The position numbers and the translations under genes are program-made. A DNA stretch of 64,000 nucleotides from Persicitalea jodogahamensis. Its GTDB lineage: Bacteria; Bacteroidota; Bacteroidia; Cytophagales; Spirosomataceae. The stretch spans positions 1-64,000 of the forward strand of contig NZ_BMXF01000002.1 of the NCBI RefSeq assembly GCF_014651615.1. Direction: 5' to 3'. This document shows, piece after piece, positions 1 through 8,548 of the stretch. Every line of letters begins with the position of its first letter. Within the stretch, counting starts at the first letter, position 1. A model generated the notes under the pieces. That model was not told the origin of the DNA and searched no databases. It was given only the letters and a program-made list of their open reading frames with translations.

Positions 1-45
1 GATGGTACCGGTCTCAAAGCCGGCAGAGTAGGTAGCCGCCACTTT
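1..45 (+). rRNA. rrf: 5S ribosomal RNA, 3' end only
   Basis: The first bases carry the conserved 3' part of bacterial 5S rRNA: the GATGGTAC helix strand, then a short hairpin, then the loop/helix motif AGAGTAGGT followed by GCCGCC, which would pair with the missing 5' end. A strong terminator hairpin follows at 63-92. The 5' two thirds lie outside the window, so an rRNA operon ends here on the plus strand. The exact 3' end is uncertain by a few bases. Confidence 0.85.
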
Positions 46-62
46 TTCATACAACCCAGGAC

Positions 63-92
63 CGGGCCGCGCTGCATCAGCAGCGCGGCCCG
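63..92 (+). terminator. rRNA operon terminator hairpin
   Basis: A perfect 13-bp GC-rich stem (63-75 with 80-92) closes a four-base ATCA loop just behind the 5S rRNA. Only a weak T-rich tail follows, so stem strength probably carries termination. It also lies downstream of the convergent acyltransferase gene. Confidence 0.8.
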
Positions 93-134
93 CTTGCGTT
101 TACAGATAGCCTTCTTTTAAAAGGGTTGGTATAA

Positions 135-1127
135 TTACAGGGGGTCTTTCCGGTATCTGTTGCCACATAAAGCTAGTAATGGCAAGCTGGCAAAAATGAC
201 GAGGCCAACTGTCCAGCTTGTAAAACTACCGATCAGAATTGCCAGCAGACTCACCAGAACGGGATAGCTGTACATGAGTAGGCCAAAAAGTACAGAATCA
301 TAAAAAACGGTTTTCTTCGTCTTTCCGGCAACGAAACGTACGTAGGCTCTGTAAAGTGGACGGTGAATTCCCCGACCCAATTTGCCCAGAAAATCTAAAG
401 CAGGATTGCCCGATGGACGGGGGCAACTCGCAAAGTACGCGTTTAGTTGCTGGTCTGTTTCTGGGCCAATAGCTTCTGCCGGAATCTCCAGAATGGTCCG
501 GCGCATTCTCTCGGTAAGCAGACCGTTGAATTCCCGAAGCCATTTTTCATATTCATCAGGAGAAGTTTTGATATCTTGGGGATGAATTGCATCGCCGAAA
601 CGTAGAACTACACGCTTATTTGCTCCACGGAAATGCTCGTAGGTCAACCCAGTAGGAATGACCGTCAATTGATGTAAAGCTGTATCTGGACCGTACCAGG
701 CCTGATGCGCCATCCGTGCGGTACCCTTTCCCAAAGGGCGCAGGTTCCACTCGTTGACACAAATCCCCTCTGAAAAAATAATGACGGCTCCGTTGTTTTT
801 CATTACTGAAAAGCACTCATCAAGCGTCGTGTCGATTTTTTTCAAATTATCTCTTCCCTCGGAGCCCCTGAATACCGGAATAAGTTTAATGGCGCGCAGC
901 CAATATGCCGCTTTGGGGTTTCGGAAAACATCGCCGCGCGTGAGCGTATGAATGGGCTGGCGCAATACCGAGCCAATAACGACGGCATCAAAGAAGGAAC
1001 CCGAATGATTGGAAGCCAGTAATACAGGAGCATCAGTGGGGACAGCAGAGGCGTTAGTGACACACAGCTTTCGGAGATAGAGCGGCAGGCCAAGGCGGAC
1101 CAGCGTACGGGAAAAGTAAAAAAACAA
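135..1127 (-). CDS. PlsC-like 1-acyl-glycerol-phosphate acyltransferase family protein
   Basis: A 330-residue membrane-associated acyltransferase of the LPLAT superfamily, expected to move an acyl chain from acyl-ACP or acyl-CoA to a glycerophospholipid or related acceptor. Motif I reads NHSGSFFD at residues 40-47, so the catalytic His and Asp are five residues apart rather than the usual four. Motif III FSEG is at 119-122. Two hydrophobic segments lie at about 278-322. The frame opens at a TTG (1125-1127) just after an in-frame stop, so a TTG start is likely unless the gene begins further in. It is convergent with the rRNA operon and divergent from the arsenosugar pair. The acceptor cannot be read from sequence. 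Confidence 0.8.
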   Translation of the reverse strand: MFFYFSRTLVRLGLPLYLRKLCVTNASAVPTDAPVLLASNHSGSFFDAVVIGSVLRQPIHTLTRGDVFRNPKAAYWLRAIKLIPVFRGSEGRDNLKKIDTTLDECFSVMKNNGAVIIFSEGICVNEWNLRPLGKGTARMAHQAWYGPDTALHQLTVIPTGLTYEHFRGANKRVVLRFGDAIHPQDIKTSPDEYEKWLREFNGLLTERMRRTILEIPAEAIGPETDQQLNAYFASCPRPSGNPALDFLGKLGRGIHRPLYRAYVRFVAGKTKKTVFYDSVLFGLLMYSYPVLVSLLAILIGSFTSWTVGLVIFASLPLLALCGNRYRKDPL

Positions 1128-1246
1128 ACTGAAGAAGGGTTAAAGACTGAACAAAGCAACCAAACTACTGTTTTTTAACGTATGTTTAAACAAAATCAAG
1201 GCCTGTTTTATTTAGCGACTCTTTTATAACTTCCCAATTCCTCACT

Positions 1247-1579
1247 ATGAAGACCTACTATGATCCCGAGGATCTAAAAAAATTTGGTAAAATCGGTGAA
1301 TTCCAAAAGCCATTGGCCGACAAATTCTTTGATTACTATGGCGAGGTATTTGCCGAAGGTGCGCTGACTGCCCGTGAGAAATCATTGATCGCGCTGGCTG
1401 TATCGCATACCGTACAGTGTCCGTATTGCATCGATGCCTACACGGTGGACACGCTCGAAAAGGGCTGCACGGAAGCGGAGATGATGGAAGCTGTGCACGT
1501 GGCTGCTGCCATTCGTGGCGGTGCGTCACTCGTTCACGGCGTACAGATGATGAATAAAGTAAAGGAACTGTCTATGTAA
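1247..1579 (+). CDS. Arsenosugar biosynthesis-associated peroxidase-like (AhpD/CMD family) protein
   Basis: A 110-residue all-helical protein of the carboxymuconolactone decarboxylase/AhpD fold. It has the redox-type CPYC motif (Cys58, Cys61) in the family position and the family ending with a Gly-Gly-Ala-Ser stretch. It starts at ATG 1247 and is followed after 64 bases by a radical SAM gene of the ArsS type. This pairing is the known context of the small peroxidase-like partner of ArsS, so a role beside arsenosugar synthesis is likely. Its chemistry is not established; it could be a general thiol peroxidase. Confidence 0.8.
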   Translation: MKTYYDPEDLKKFGKIGEFQKPLADKFFDYYGEVFAEGALTAREKSLIALAVSHTVQCPYCIDAYTVDTLEKGCTEAEMMEAVHVAAAIRGGASLVHGVQMMNKVKELSM

Positions 1580-1643
1580 CAACGGACTTGAAATTCCGTT
1601 GCCTTATTGATTTAACCCCGAAGAAATTTAATTACCATACTGA

Positions 1644-2693
1644 ATGAAGAGCCTACACGCCCTGCACCACCAGCTTTCCGATACTGAAACACAAATTGAA
1701 ATTCTCGAAGAAGGCGTCGGCCAAAAGCTGGGACTCCCTTTTTTTCAAAGAAAGATGCGTGATGCAGGTCTTTTTCCGCTGAAGCCCACCACTCTCGAAA
1801 TATTACAGCTTAACCTGGGTAAGATGTGTAACCAGGTTTGTAAGCATTGTCACGTGGACGCCGGACCTGACCGAAAGGAAATCATGACTCGTGAGACAAT
1901 GGAGCAGTGCCTTCGGGCGCTGGCTGAGTCGGATATCCCAACGGTTGACCTTACGGGTGGTGCGCCCGAAATGAATCCCAATTTTCGCTGGTTTGTGGAG
2001 CAGTGTCATGCCCTTGGGCGGCACGTCATGGTGCGCTGCAATCTTACGATCATTGTCGCCAATCCCAAGTACCACGATCTGCCCGAGTTCTACAGGGATC
2101 ATGGAGTGGAAGTGGTAAGCTCCCTCCCCTTTTATAACGCAGATAAAACAGACCGGCAGCGCGGAACAGGTGTGTTCAAGGATTCGGTGCGGGCCTTGAA
2201 AATGCTGAATGCTGTAGGCTACGGTATGGAGGGTACAGGACTAGTGCTCAATCTGGTGTACAATCCTGCGGGGGCATTTATGCCTGCCAGTCAGGAGACG
2301 CTCAAACGTCAGTTTAAGCGGGTGCTGCGCGATGAGTTCGAGATTGAGTTCAATGACCTGTACGCTATTACCAATATTCCCATTAGCCGCTATCTGGATT
2401 ATCTGATTTCGTCAGGCAATTTCGAGGGATACATGGAAAAATTGGTCAATTCTTTCAACCCCATCGCCGCCGAAGGCGTAATGTGCCGCAATACTATATC
2501 AGTGGGCTGGGATGGCTACCTGTTTGATTGCGACTTCAATCAGATGTTGGAATTGCCCGTGGCAACACCTGCCCATCAACATATCAGGGATTTCAATGCC
2601 AAGGCTTTGGCCGAACGTGAGATCGTGTTGAACCAGCATTGCTATGGCTGTACTGCCGGATCCGGATCAAGTTGCGGAGGAACTACGGCCTGA
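1644..2693 (+). CDS. arsS: Arsenosugar biosynthesis radical SAM protein ArsS
   Basis: A 349-residue radical SAM enzyme. The [4Fe-4S] motif CNQVCKHC has its cysteines at 62, 66 and 69, and TGGAPEMNP matches the SAM-binding GGE-type motif. The C-terminus is Cys-rich (Cys333, Cys336, Cys344), as in the radical SAM/Cys-rich family that includes ArsS. ArsS is reported to attach a 5'-deoxyadenosyl group to dimethylarsinous acid on the way to arsenosugars. The gene follows the AhpD-like partner in one probable operon and ends at a bidirectional terminator. No arsM methyltransferase gene is in the window, so the arsenical substrate would have to come from elsewhere. Confidence 0.88.
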   Translation: MKSLHALHHQLSDTETQIEILEEGVGQKLGLPFFQRKMRDAGLFPLKPTTLEILQLNLGKMCNQVCKHCHVDAGPDRKEIMTRETMEQCLRALAESDIPTVDLTGGAPEMNPNFRWFVEQCHALGRHVMVRCNLTIIVANPKYHDLPEFYRDHGVEVVSSLPFYNADKTDRQRGTGVFKDSVRALKMLNAVGYGMEGTGLVLNLVYNPAGAFMPASQETLKRQFKRVLRDEFEIEFNDLYAITNIPISRYLDYLISSGNFEGYMEKLVNSFNPIAAEGVMCRNTISVGWDGYLFDCDFNQMLELPVATPAHQHIRDFNAKALAEREIVLNQHCYGCTAGSGSSCGGTTA

Positions 2694-2718
2694 CGATAAC
2701 TAATAGTTCAGGAATGCA

Positions 2719-2754
2719 AAAAAGCCCCCAAGGATTCATCCTCAGGGGCTTTTT
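2719..2754. terminator. Bidirectional terminator between arsS and argF'
   Basis: A 10-bp stem (2719-2728 with 2745-2754) has an A-run on one side and a T-run on the other, with a further 4-bp inner stem. It lies between two convergent genes and can stop transcription from both. Confidence 0.9.
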
Positions 2755-2775
2755 ATTGATAATCCAATTTCATTG

Positions 2776-3741
2776 CTATTGAATTCCCAGCAGGATTTCT
2801 TTCAAAACTGCCTGGGCAGCCCATTCGCGGTTGGCGGCTTGCTCGATAACTAGCGATCGCGGGCCATCCAGCACTCCGTCGGTTACCTTCACGTTACGAC
2901 GAACGGGTAAGCAGTGCATGAATTTACCGTTGTCGGTGCGGTCCATTTTTTCCTCTGTCATCATCCACGCCGGATCATTTACCAGTACTTGTCCATAATT
3001 GGTGTAAGACGACCAGTTTTTCCCATAGACAAAATCAGCACCTTCCAGAGCTTTTTCCTGGTCGTAGATCACTTCGGCACTACCAAGAAATTCGGGAGCC
3101 AGATCATACCCCACCGGGTGCGTTACCACAAGTTCGACATCCATGCCGCCCATCCATTCGCAGAAAGAGTTGGCAACCGCCTGCGGCAGTGCCTTGAAAT
3201 GAGGCAGCCACGTAAGTACGACTTTGGGACGGGCTTTTACTTTAAATTCTTCAATAGTGATACAATCGGCCAGTGATTGCAACGGATGGCGCGTAGCCGA
3301 TTCAAGGTTGACGATGGGGACACCGGCATATTTTCTGAATTGCTCAAAAACAAGCTCGGAATAATCCTTGTCGCGATCTTGCAATTTGGCAAAAGACCGC
3401 ACACCGATGACGTCGCAGTATTGCCCGATGACCGCCGCCGCTTCCTTCACGTGTTCGGCCTTGGCCCCGTTCATAATAATGGGATTTCCGGGCTCTCCTT
3501 CTTCCATTTCAAGCCCCCAGCTATCCTGACTGACGTTCAGGATGATAACATTCATGCCCAAATTCTGGGCGGCTTTCTGGGTGCTCAGCCGTGTCCGCAG
3601 GCTGGAATTGAAGAATAGCAAACCTATGGTCTTATTCTTTCCTAATTCCTGATCAGCAAAAGGATTACGCTTGGTAACGATACCGCTGGTAACGAGTTGG
3701 TTAAGGTCGGTGACGTCGGCAGGGGAAATAAAGTGATTCAT
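2776..3741 (-). CDS. argF': N-acetyl- or N-succinyl-L-ornithine carbamoyltransferase
   Basis: A 321-residue transcarbamylase that carbamoylates an N-acylated ornithine in arginine synthesis. The carbamoyl-phosphate signature SLRTR is at about 47-51 and the HCLPVRR motif near the C-terminus. The acylornithine branch, rather than classical ArgF, is supported by overall length, the long WLPH...PQAVANSF segment and co-location with acyl-pathway genes. A loop residue separates acetyl- from succinyl-ornithine enzymes; the matching stretch here reads EHVKEAAAVIGQY and does not settle specificity by eye. It starts two bases after argD stops, as the last gene of the arg operon. Confidence 0.88.
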   Translation of the reverse strand: MNHFISPADVTDLNQLVTSGIVTKRNPFADQELGKNKTIGLLFFNSSLRTRLSTQKAAQNLGMNVIILNVSQDSWGLEMEEGEPGNPIIMNGAKAEHVKEAAAVIGQYCDVIGVRSFAKLQDRDKDYSELVFEQFRKYAGVPIVNLESATRHPLQSLADCITIEEFKVKARPKVVLTWLPHFKALPQAVANSFCEWMGGMDVELVVTHPVGYDLAPEFLGSAEVIYDQEKALEGADFVYGKNWSSYTNYGQVLVNDPAWMMTEEKMDRTDNGKFMHCLPVRRNVKVTDGVLDGPRSLVIEQAANREWAAQAVLKEILLGIQ

Positions 3742-3743
3742 TC

Positions 3744-4895
3744 CTAATTGTTGAGGGTAGTTTCGTGGATGGAGGATATTTCGGTTTCCAGTGCTTTTAA
3801 AAAGGCGTCAGCCTCTGTTTTGCCGAGCGCCAGCGACGGAAGTAGTCGCAGTGTATTAGCGCCGGCAACGCCCGTAAAAAGTTTATGGTCGAAGAGTAGT
3901 TTATTACGCAGCTCTTTGACTGGGAAATCGTATTCTATGCCGATCATCAGGCCGCGTCCGCGTAGCTCCTTGTAGCCGCCGATGCGCCGGATGCCTTCCA
4001 TCAGGTACTCACCCATCTTGGCGGCGTTATCGATCAGATTTTCATTTTTCATGATGTCCAGCACCGCTACGCCCGCCGCGCATGCCAGGTGATTGCCGCC
4101 AAAGGTAGTTCCCAATAAACCGTAGCTGGCTTTAAACTTAGGGGAAATCAGCACGCCACCGATTGGAAAACCATTGCCCATGCCTTTAGCCATTGTCATC
4201 AGGTCGGGATGGATACCGCTGAACTGATGGGAGAAAAACTTTCCTGTACGCCCGTAGCCGCACTGCACGCTGTCGAGGATCAATACTGCCCCGGTTTCGT
4301 TACACTTGCGACGCAGGGTCTGCAAAAACTCGTCGGTGGCCACATGAATGCCGCCCACCCCCTGAATGCCTTCCACAATCACGGCACAGGCTTCGTCGTC
4401 GATACCGTTTTCCGCAGCATCCACATCATTATAAGGTAGGAACGTCACGTGTCGGTTGTAGTTAACCGGCGCCACGATCGAGGGATTGTCCGTTGCGGCG
4501 ACGGCTCCGGCGGTACGTCCGTGAAAACCTTTTTTGAAAGCAACTACCTTGGTTCGGCCGGTATGAAATGACGCCAGTTTCAGAGCGTTCTCATTCGCTT
4601 CCGCGCCCGAGTTGCAGAGGAAAAGCTTATAATCGGGATAGCCGGATAATTTGCCCAACTTTTCCGCCAATTCTTCCTGCAGACTAATCCTTACTGAGTT
4701 GGAGTAGAAGCTGATGGCGTTCATCTGCTTTGTGAGCATCTCCACATAATAAGGGTGGCAATGACCCACCGAAATCACGGCGTGGCCGCCGTACAGATCG
4801 GTGTATTTGATGCCATTTTGATCCCACAAGTAGCTACCCTGTGCCTTAACGGGCTCTATGTCGTAAATGGGGTAGACGTCGAAAAGATTGGACAT
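3744..4895 (-). CDS. argD: Acetylornithine aminotransferase (class III PLP transaminase)
   Basis: A 383-residue class III aminotransferase that makes N-acylornithine from the N-acylglutamate semialdehyde and glutamate. The PLP lysine is Lys237 in AKGMGNGFP, and Asp208 in ILDSVQCGYGRTG is the ring-nitrogen partner. The cofactor phosphate region NSGAEANENALK is at about 95-106. The arg operon context favours the arginine role, though the family is often promiscuous (for example in lysine synthesis). It is 37 bases downstream of argC and 2 bases upstream of argF'. Confidence 0.92.
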   Translation of the reverse strand: MSNLFDVYPIYDIEPVKAQGSYLWDQNGIKYTDLYGGHAVISVGHCHPYYVEMLTKQMNAISFYSNSVRISLQEELAEKLGKLSGYPDYKLFLCNSGAEANENALKLASFHTGRTKVVAFKKGFHGRTAGAVAATDNPSIVAPVNYNRHVTFLPYNDVDAAENGIDDEACAVIVEGIQGVGGIHVATDEFLQTLRRKCNETGAVLILDSVQCGYGRTGKFFSHQFSGIHPDLMTMAKGMGNGFPIGGVLISPKFKASYGLLGTTFGGNHLACAAGVAVLDIMKNENLIDNAAKMGEYLMEGIRRIGGYKELRGRGLMIGIEYDFPVKELRNKLLFDHKLFTGVAGANTLRLLPSLALGKTEADAFLKALETEISSIHETTLNN

Positions 4896-4932
4896 TTTTA
4901 AATGGATAAGTGAAAATGGACAATATTGTGTG

Positions 4933-5919
4933 CTAAAAGGCTACCGCTTTCAACCGCAAGCCTGCGTCTTCTGGAAAGCCAAAAATCAAATTCATATTCT
5001 GCACTGCCTGACCCGAAGCCCCTTTTGTTAGATTGTCGATAATGCTGGTAATCAGCAGTTGTCCCTCATGCTTCTCCAAGTGGACAAAGCATTTATTGGT
5101 ATTCACAACCTGCTTCAAATCAATAGCCGGACTGCTGACGTGCGTAAACGGGTGGGACTGGTAAAAGTCACGGTACAACTCAATCGCTTCTTGCAAAGTA
5201 CCATCGAATTGGGTGTACACATTGGCCATGATTCCTCGGGTAAAATCACCCCGGTAAGGAATGAAATTAATGGCTTCGCCAAAACCGTTTTGCAGCTTCG
5301 CAACGCTCATTTTTATTTCGGTCAAATGCTGGTGCGTGAAGGCTTTGTAGATCGATGCATTATTGTTTCGCCATGAGAAATGCGTCGTCGCGCTCAGCGA
5401 TTGTCCCGCCCCCGTGCTACCCGTCACCGCGCTGACGTGAACATCGTTTTTAATTAATGCTTCCTGTGCCAAAGGCAGCAGGGCCAGTTCGATACTCGTG
5501 GCAAAACAGCCCGGATTGGCAATCTTAGTCGCTTCTTTTATTTTATTTTTCTGCAACTCGGGCAAGCCATAGACGAAACCCTCCGACTCATCACGGAAGT
5601 CGGTGCTGAGATCAATGATTTTTACCGAATCAGGTACTTTGTTCGCTTCCAGAAATTTCCTGGATTCGCCGTGACCCGAGCAGAGAAAAACTACCTGCAA
5701 AGAATCATTCGATAATAAAGTCGAAAAGTCTTCTCCCGTGAATACCAGGTCGGTGTCGCCCAGCAAATCAGTATGCGTGGCGTGCACGGACTTGCCCGCC
5801 TGACTTTTGCTGTGAGCGAAAGCGATTTCAGCGTTGGGATGATTCAGCAGAATACGGATCAATTCTCCCCCCGTATATCCCGCTGCTCCTACAATTCCTG
5901 CTTTTATTTTTTCAATCAT
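4933..5919 (-). CDS. argC: N-acetyl-gamma-glutamyl-phosphate reductase
   Basis: A 328-residue NADPH-dependent reductase for the third step of arginine synthesis. The N-terminal Rossmann motif is GAAGYTG (10-16) and the catalytic Cys138 lies in ANPGCFATS. Its ATG overlaps the argG stop codon in an ATGA arrangement, implying translational coupling. The gene order argG-argC-argD-argF' fits a single transcript. Confidence 0.95.
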   Translation of the reverse strand: MIEKIKAGIVGAAGYTGGELIRILLNHPNAEIAFAHSKSQAGKSVHATHTDLLGDTDLVFTGEDFSTLLSNDSLQVVFLCSGHGESRKFLEANKVPDSVKIIDLSTDFRDESEGFVYGLPELQKNKIKEATKIANPGCFATSIELALLPLAQEALIKNDVHVSAVTGSTGAGQSLSATTHFSWRNNNASIYKAFTHQHLTEIKMSVAKLQNGFGEAINFIPYRGDFTRGIMANVYTQFDGTLQEAIELYRDFYQSHPFTHVSSPAIDLKQVVNTNKCFVHLEKHEGQLLITSIIDNLTKGASGQAVQNMNLIFGFPEDAGLRLKAVAF

Positions 5920-7115
5920 TTCTTTTGGGACAATTCACTGATTTTCTGATAAATCATTGACTGGTTCGAAGCCACTTTCGAGAAGCCACGCACATCGTCG
6001 CCAGTCCAGGCATTGTTCATTTCGCCGTAGCTACCGAATACGGGCGACATTAGATCAAAGTTCGACTCGATGCCTTCGACGTGAAAGCGATAGGGTGCCA
6101 GATGTACCTGTACTTTTCCCGTCACGTGGTTTTGAGTGTCGGTCATGAAGGTTTCGATATTGCGCATTACGGGCTCCACGAATTGCCCTTTGTGCAGCAG
6201 ACTGCCGTACCAATTGGCAAGCTGCTCCTTCCAGTAAAGTTGCTGCTCGGTCAGTACATGCTTTTCCAGGGTGTGGTGCGCTTTGATGATAATCAGCGGT
6301 GCGGCGGCCTCAAAGCCCACGCGGCCTTTGATGCCGATGATGGTGTCGCCGACGTGTATATCGCGGCCAATGCCGAAGGGTTGGGCCATTTCGGCCAGTT
6401 GCTGAATCGCTTGTACGGATGTTTCGGCACGTTGGCCGTTTAAGCCAACCAGTTCGCCTTTTTCAAATTCCAGCGTGATGGTTTCGGGCTCGGTTTTGGT
6501 AACCTGCGTCGGCCAGGCGCTTTCGGGCAGGTACTGGTTTGAGGTGAGTGTTTCCTTGCCACCGACCGATGTACCCCACAAACCTTTGTTGATGCTGTAT
6601 TCGGCTTTCTTCCAATCGCGTTGCACACCTTTTTTAGTCAGGTACTCAATCTCCGCTTCGCGCGAAAGTTTCAGGTCGCGAATGGGCGTGATAATCTCGG
6701 CCTCAGGCATAATGATCCGGAATGCCATGTCGAAACGCACCTGATCGTTGCCTGCCCCGGTGCTGCCGTGGGCAATGGCCGACGCGCCGATTTCCCGGGC
6801 ATACTCCGCTACCGCTACTGCCTGAAAAATGCGCTCGGCGCTCACCGATAGCGGATAGGTGTTGTTTTTGAGGATATTTCCAAAGACGAGGTACCTGATG
6901 CAGTCGCTGTAATATTCCTTAGTCCGGTCGACTGTCGTATGCTGCTTTACTCCCAGAGCGTAGGCATTGGCTTCGATGGTTTTCAGCTCTTCGTCAGAAA
7001 AACCGCCTGTATCCACCAGCACGGAATATACGTCGTAGCCCTGATCTTCGGCCAAATATTTTACACAAAACGAGGTGTCCAGCCCACCGCTGAACGCTAA
7101 TACTACCTTAGGCAT
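5916..7115 (-). CDS. argG: Argininosuccinate synthase
   Basis: A 399-residue ATP-dependent ligase joining citrulline and aspartate. The N-type ATP pyrophosphatase loop FSGGLDTSF is at about 8-16, and the GSTGAGNDQVRFD block is intact. It leads the tight run argG-argC-argD-argF' and overlaps argC by four bases. A leader of about 237 bases separates it from the acyltransferase gene upstream and contains a stable hairpin (7273-7317) and a -7 promoter element (7233-7240), so argG may have its own promoter. The next enzyme, ArgH, is not in the window. Confidence 0.95.
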   Translation of the reverse strand: MPKVVLAFSGGLDTSFCVKYLAEDQGYDVYSVLVDTGGFSDEELKTIEANAYALGVKQHTTVDRTKEYYSDCIRYLVFGNILKNNTYPLSVSAERIFQAVAVAEYAREIGASAIAHGSTGAGNDQVRFDMAFRIIMPEAEIITPIRDLKLSREAEIEYLTKKGVQRDWKKAEYSINKGLWGTSVGGKETLTSNQYLPESAWPTQVTKTEPETITLEFEKGELVGLNGQRAETSVQAIQQLAEMAQPFGIGRDIHVGDTIIGIKGRVGFEAAAPLIIIKAHHTLEKHVLTEQQLYWKEQLANWYGSLLHKGQFVEPVMRNIETFMTDTQNHVTGKVQVHLAPYRFHVEGIESNFDLMSPVFGSYGEMNNAWTGDDVRGFSKVASNQSMIYQKISELSQKK

Positions 7116-7232
7116 TATCTAGTGAATTGTTTAATCATTGAAACATTCTGCCGCCGCGCTGATTGATGGTTGCACGCTAATTTTTGTTCTGAGCTCTGCA
7201 AGCTTCATTCCGCCAACGGCAATAAATCTGCG

Positions 7233-7240
7233 CAAACTTA
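7233..7240 (-). promoter_or_regulatory. Candidate -7 promoter element for argG
   Basis: On the minus strand the bases read TAAGTTTG, an exact match to the Bacteroidota -7 consensus TAnnTTTG, about 118 bases before the argG start. No clear TTG at -33 is seen, so the call is tentative. Confidence 0.4.
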
Positions 7241-7272
7241 CTACATCTGCGGCTTCCGTGCCCTTTTATGAA

Positions 7273-7317
7273 GATAGCCCCGCTTCGGTTCCTGACAGAA
7301 ATCCGAGCGGGGCTATC
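7273..7317 (-). terminator. Hairpin between the acyltransferase gene and argG
   Basis: A 15-bp stem with one bulged base (7273-7284 plus 7286-7288 pairing with 7303-7317) and a loop of about 14 bases lies in the argG leader. On the minus strand it is not followed by a clean T-run. It could be a terminator for the upstream gene, a processing signal or an attenuator. Confidence 0.5.
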
Positions 7318-7352
7318 AAAAGACAAATAGCTGGTGCCTTAAAACCTAATGG

Positions 7353-8051
7353 CTAAACAAGCGTCGCTTCGGGATTTTGCTTCTTAGTATTGTCGGACCT
7401 TCGCAACATGATGCGTTGCTTGATCCGCATCCAGCGCTCGTATAGTTTTGATTCTTTCAGGAAGTTCCAGTTCTCTTCTTCATCCTTTTTTTCTGCTTCC
7501 TCGTGGTTGTACATCATGCCCGTGCAAAGGCAGTTCTTTCTTCCCGTACGGGTCAGGATATCATAATTGACGCAGCTTGCGCATCCTTTCCAAAATGCTT
7601 CATCGGTTGTCAACTCGCTGAATGTAACGGGTTCGTAGCCCAGGTCGGAGTTTATTTTCATCACCGCCAGACTAGTCGTGATACCGATAATTTTGGCGTT
7701 GGGGTACTTCTTGCGCGACAACTCGAACGCCTTGGATTTGATGGCTTTGGCCATGCCGCTCTTCCGATAATCGGGCGACACAATCAAACCCGAGTTGGCC
7801 ACAAACTTGCCGTGCTCCCAGGTTTCTATATAGCAGAAGCCCACCCAATCGCCGTCTTTTGTGGTGGCGATGATGGCTTTTCCCTCGACCATCTTCTCCA
7901 TAAGATAAACAACAGACCGCTTGGCGATGCCCGTGCCGCGTTGTTTGGCGCTTTCCTCCATCTCAGCGCAGATAGTTTCGGCGTGATGGAGGTGGTCTTC
8001 GGTGGCTACTTCGACAATAAAGTGACTATCTTGAATTTCTTTATTTTTCAT
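7353..8051 (-). CDS. GNAT acetyltransferase, candidate N-acylglutamate synthase (ArgA-like)
   Basis: A 232-residue protein with one GNAT domain over about residues 10-150; the acyl-CoA pyrophosphate loop reads SPDYRKSGMAKAI (about 92-104). A C-terminal extension carries a Cys cluster at 157, 160, 174 and 176 that could bind metal, then a basic tail. It lies just upstream of argG-argC-argD-argF', on the same strand. In Bacteroidota, a GNAT protein in this position has been proposed to make N-acetyl- or N-succinylglutamate, the first arginine intermediate. That role fits the absence of argJ and classical argA, but it is inferred from position. The acyl donor is unknown. Confidence 0.7.
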   Translation of the reverse strand: MKNKEIQDSHFIVEVATEDHLHHAETICAEMEESAKQRGTGIAKRSVVYLMEKMVEGKAIIATTKDGDWVGFCYIETWEHGKFVANSGLIVSPDYRKSGMAKAIKSKAFELSRKKYPNAKIIGITTSLAVMKINSDLGYEPVTFSELTTDEAFWKGCASCVNYDILTRTGRKNCLCTGMMYNHEEAEKKDEEENWNFLKESKLYERWMRIKQRIMLRRSDNTKKQNPEATLV

Positions 8052-8341
8052 GTTTAAGGGCTGAGTTGACTCCTTCCGCGCAAAGCTTGGGAAAACTCAC
8101 AACAGATTTGTAGTGAATTTGATTAAAAATAAGCAGGAAAAAGGGGGCAGAAAAATATTTGCCACGTAGGCAAAAAGAGATTAGTTGGTCCGGGTGGACC
8201 TAAATCGGAAGGGTGTCGTATGAAAGAAAGTAAGGATCACTTTACAGTTCAAAGGTTTTTTCAAAATCGCCGGGCGGCTAATTCTGATTAATAAAACGGT
8301 GCAAAACTGAATAAAAATATGCACTCATGCTAATTAAACCG

Positions 8342-8349
8342 CAAATATA
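8342..8349 (-). promoter_or_regulatory. Candidate -7 element for the ArgA-like gene
   Basis: Minus-strand TATATTTG matches TAnnTTTG exactly. No good -33 TTG is seen, and the distance to the gene is long (about 290 bases). Confidence 0.3.
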
Positions 8350-8512
8350 TTTTTTGCGTTCTCCCGGCGTGTTTAAATTTTTATAAACAGAACTAGGAAC
8401 CAGGTGCCAGAAAATGCCCATTTTGTTTTACAGGTAGGGAGTATTAATTGAACACAACCTATTGCTAGTCAATTTTTTATCTTTAAAGACTTCGTATATT
8501 TAAATAATATCC

Positions 8513-8520
8513 TACATTTG
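8513..8520 (+). promoter_or_regulatory. -7 promoter element upstream of aat
   Basis: TACATTTG matches TAnnTTTG exactly, 28 bases before the aat ATG. A near -33 element (TTC instead of TTG) lies at 8491-8493 with a 19-base spacer. Confidence 0.55.
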
Positions 8521-8548
8521 AAATCCTGTATACGAATATACCGCACCC

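Larger units (their letters stand above)
8052..8548. other. Divergent intergenic region, about 500 bp
   Basis: This gap separates the minus-strand acyltransferase from plus-strand aat and is AT-rich with no supported gene or RNA. It has a -7 element for each side: CAAATATA at 8342-8349 (TATATTTG on the minus strand) and TACATTTG at 8513-8520 for aat. If the first is used, the acyltransferase mRNA would have a leader of about 290 bases. Confidence 0.6.

Noticed and set aside
7138-7356. 72-codon open frame in the argG leader
   Set aside because: It crosses the hairpin at 7273-7317, its product shows no domain, and it overlaps the upstream gene end.
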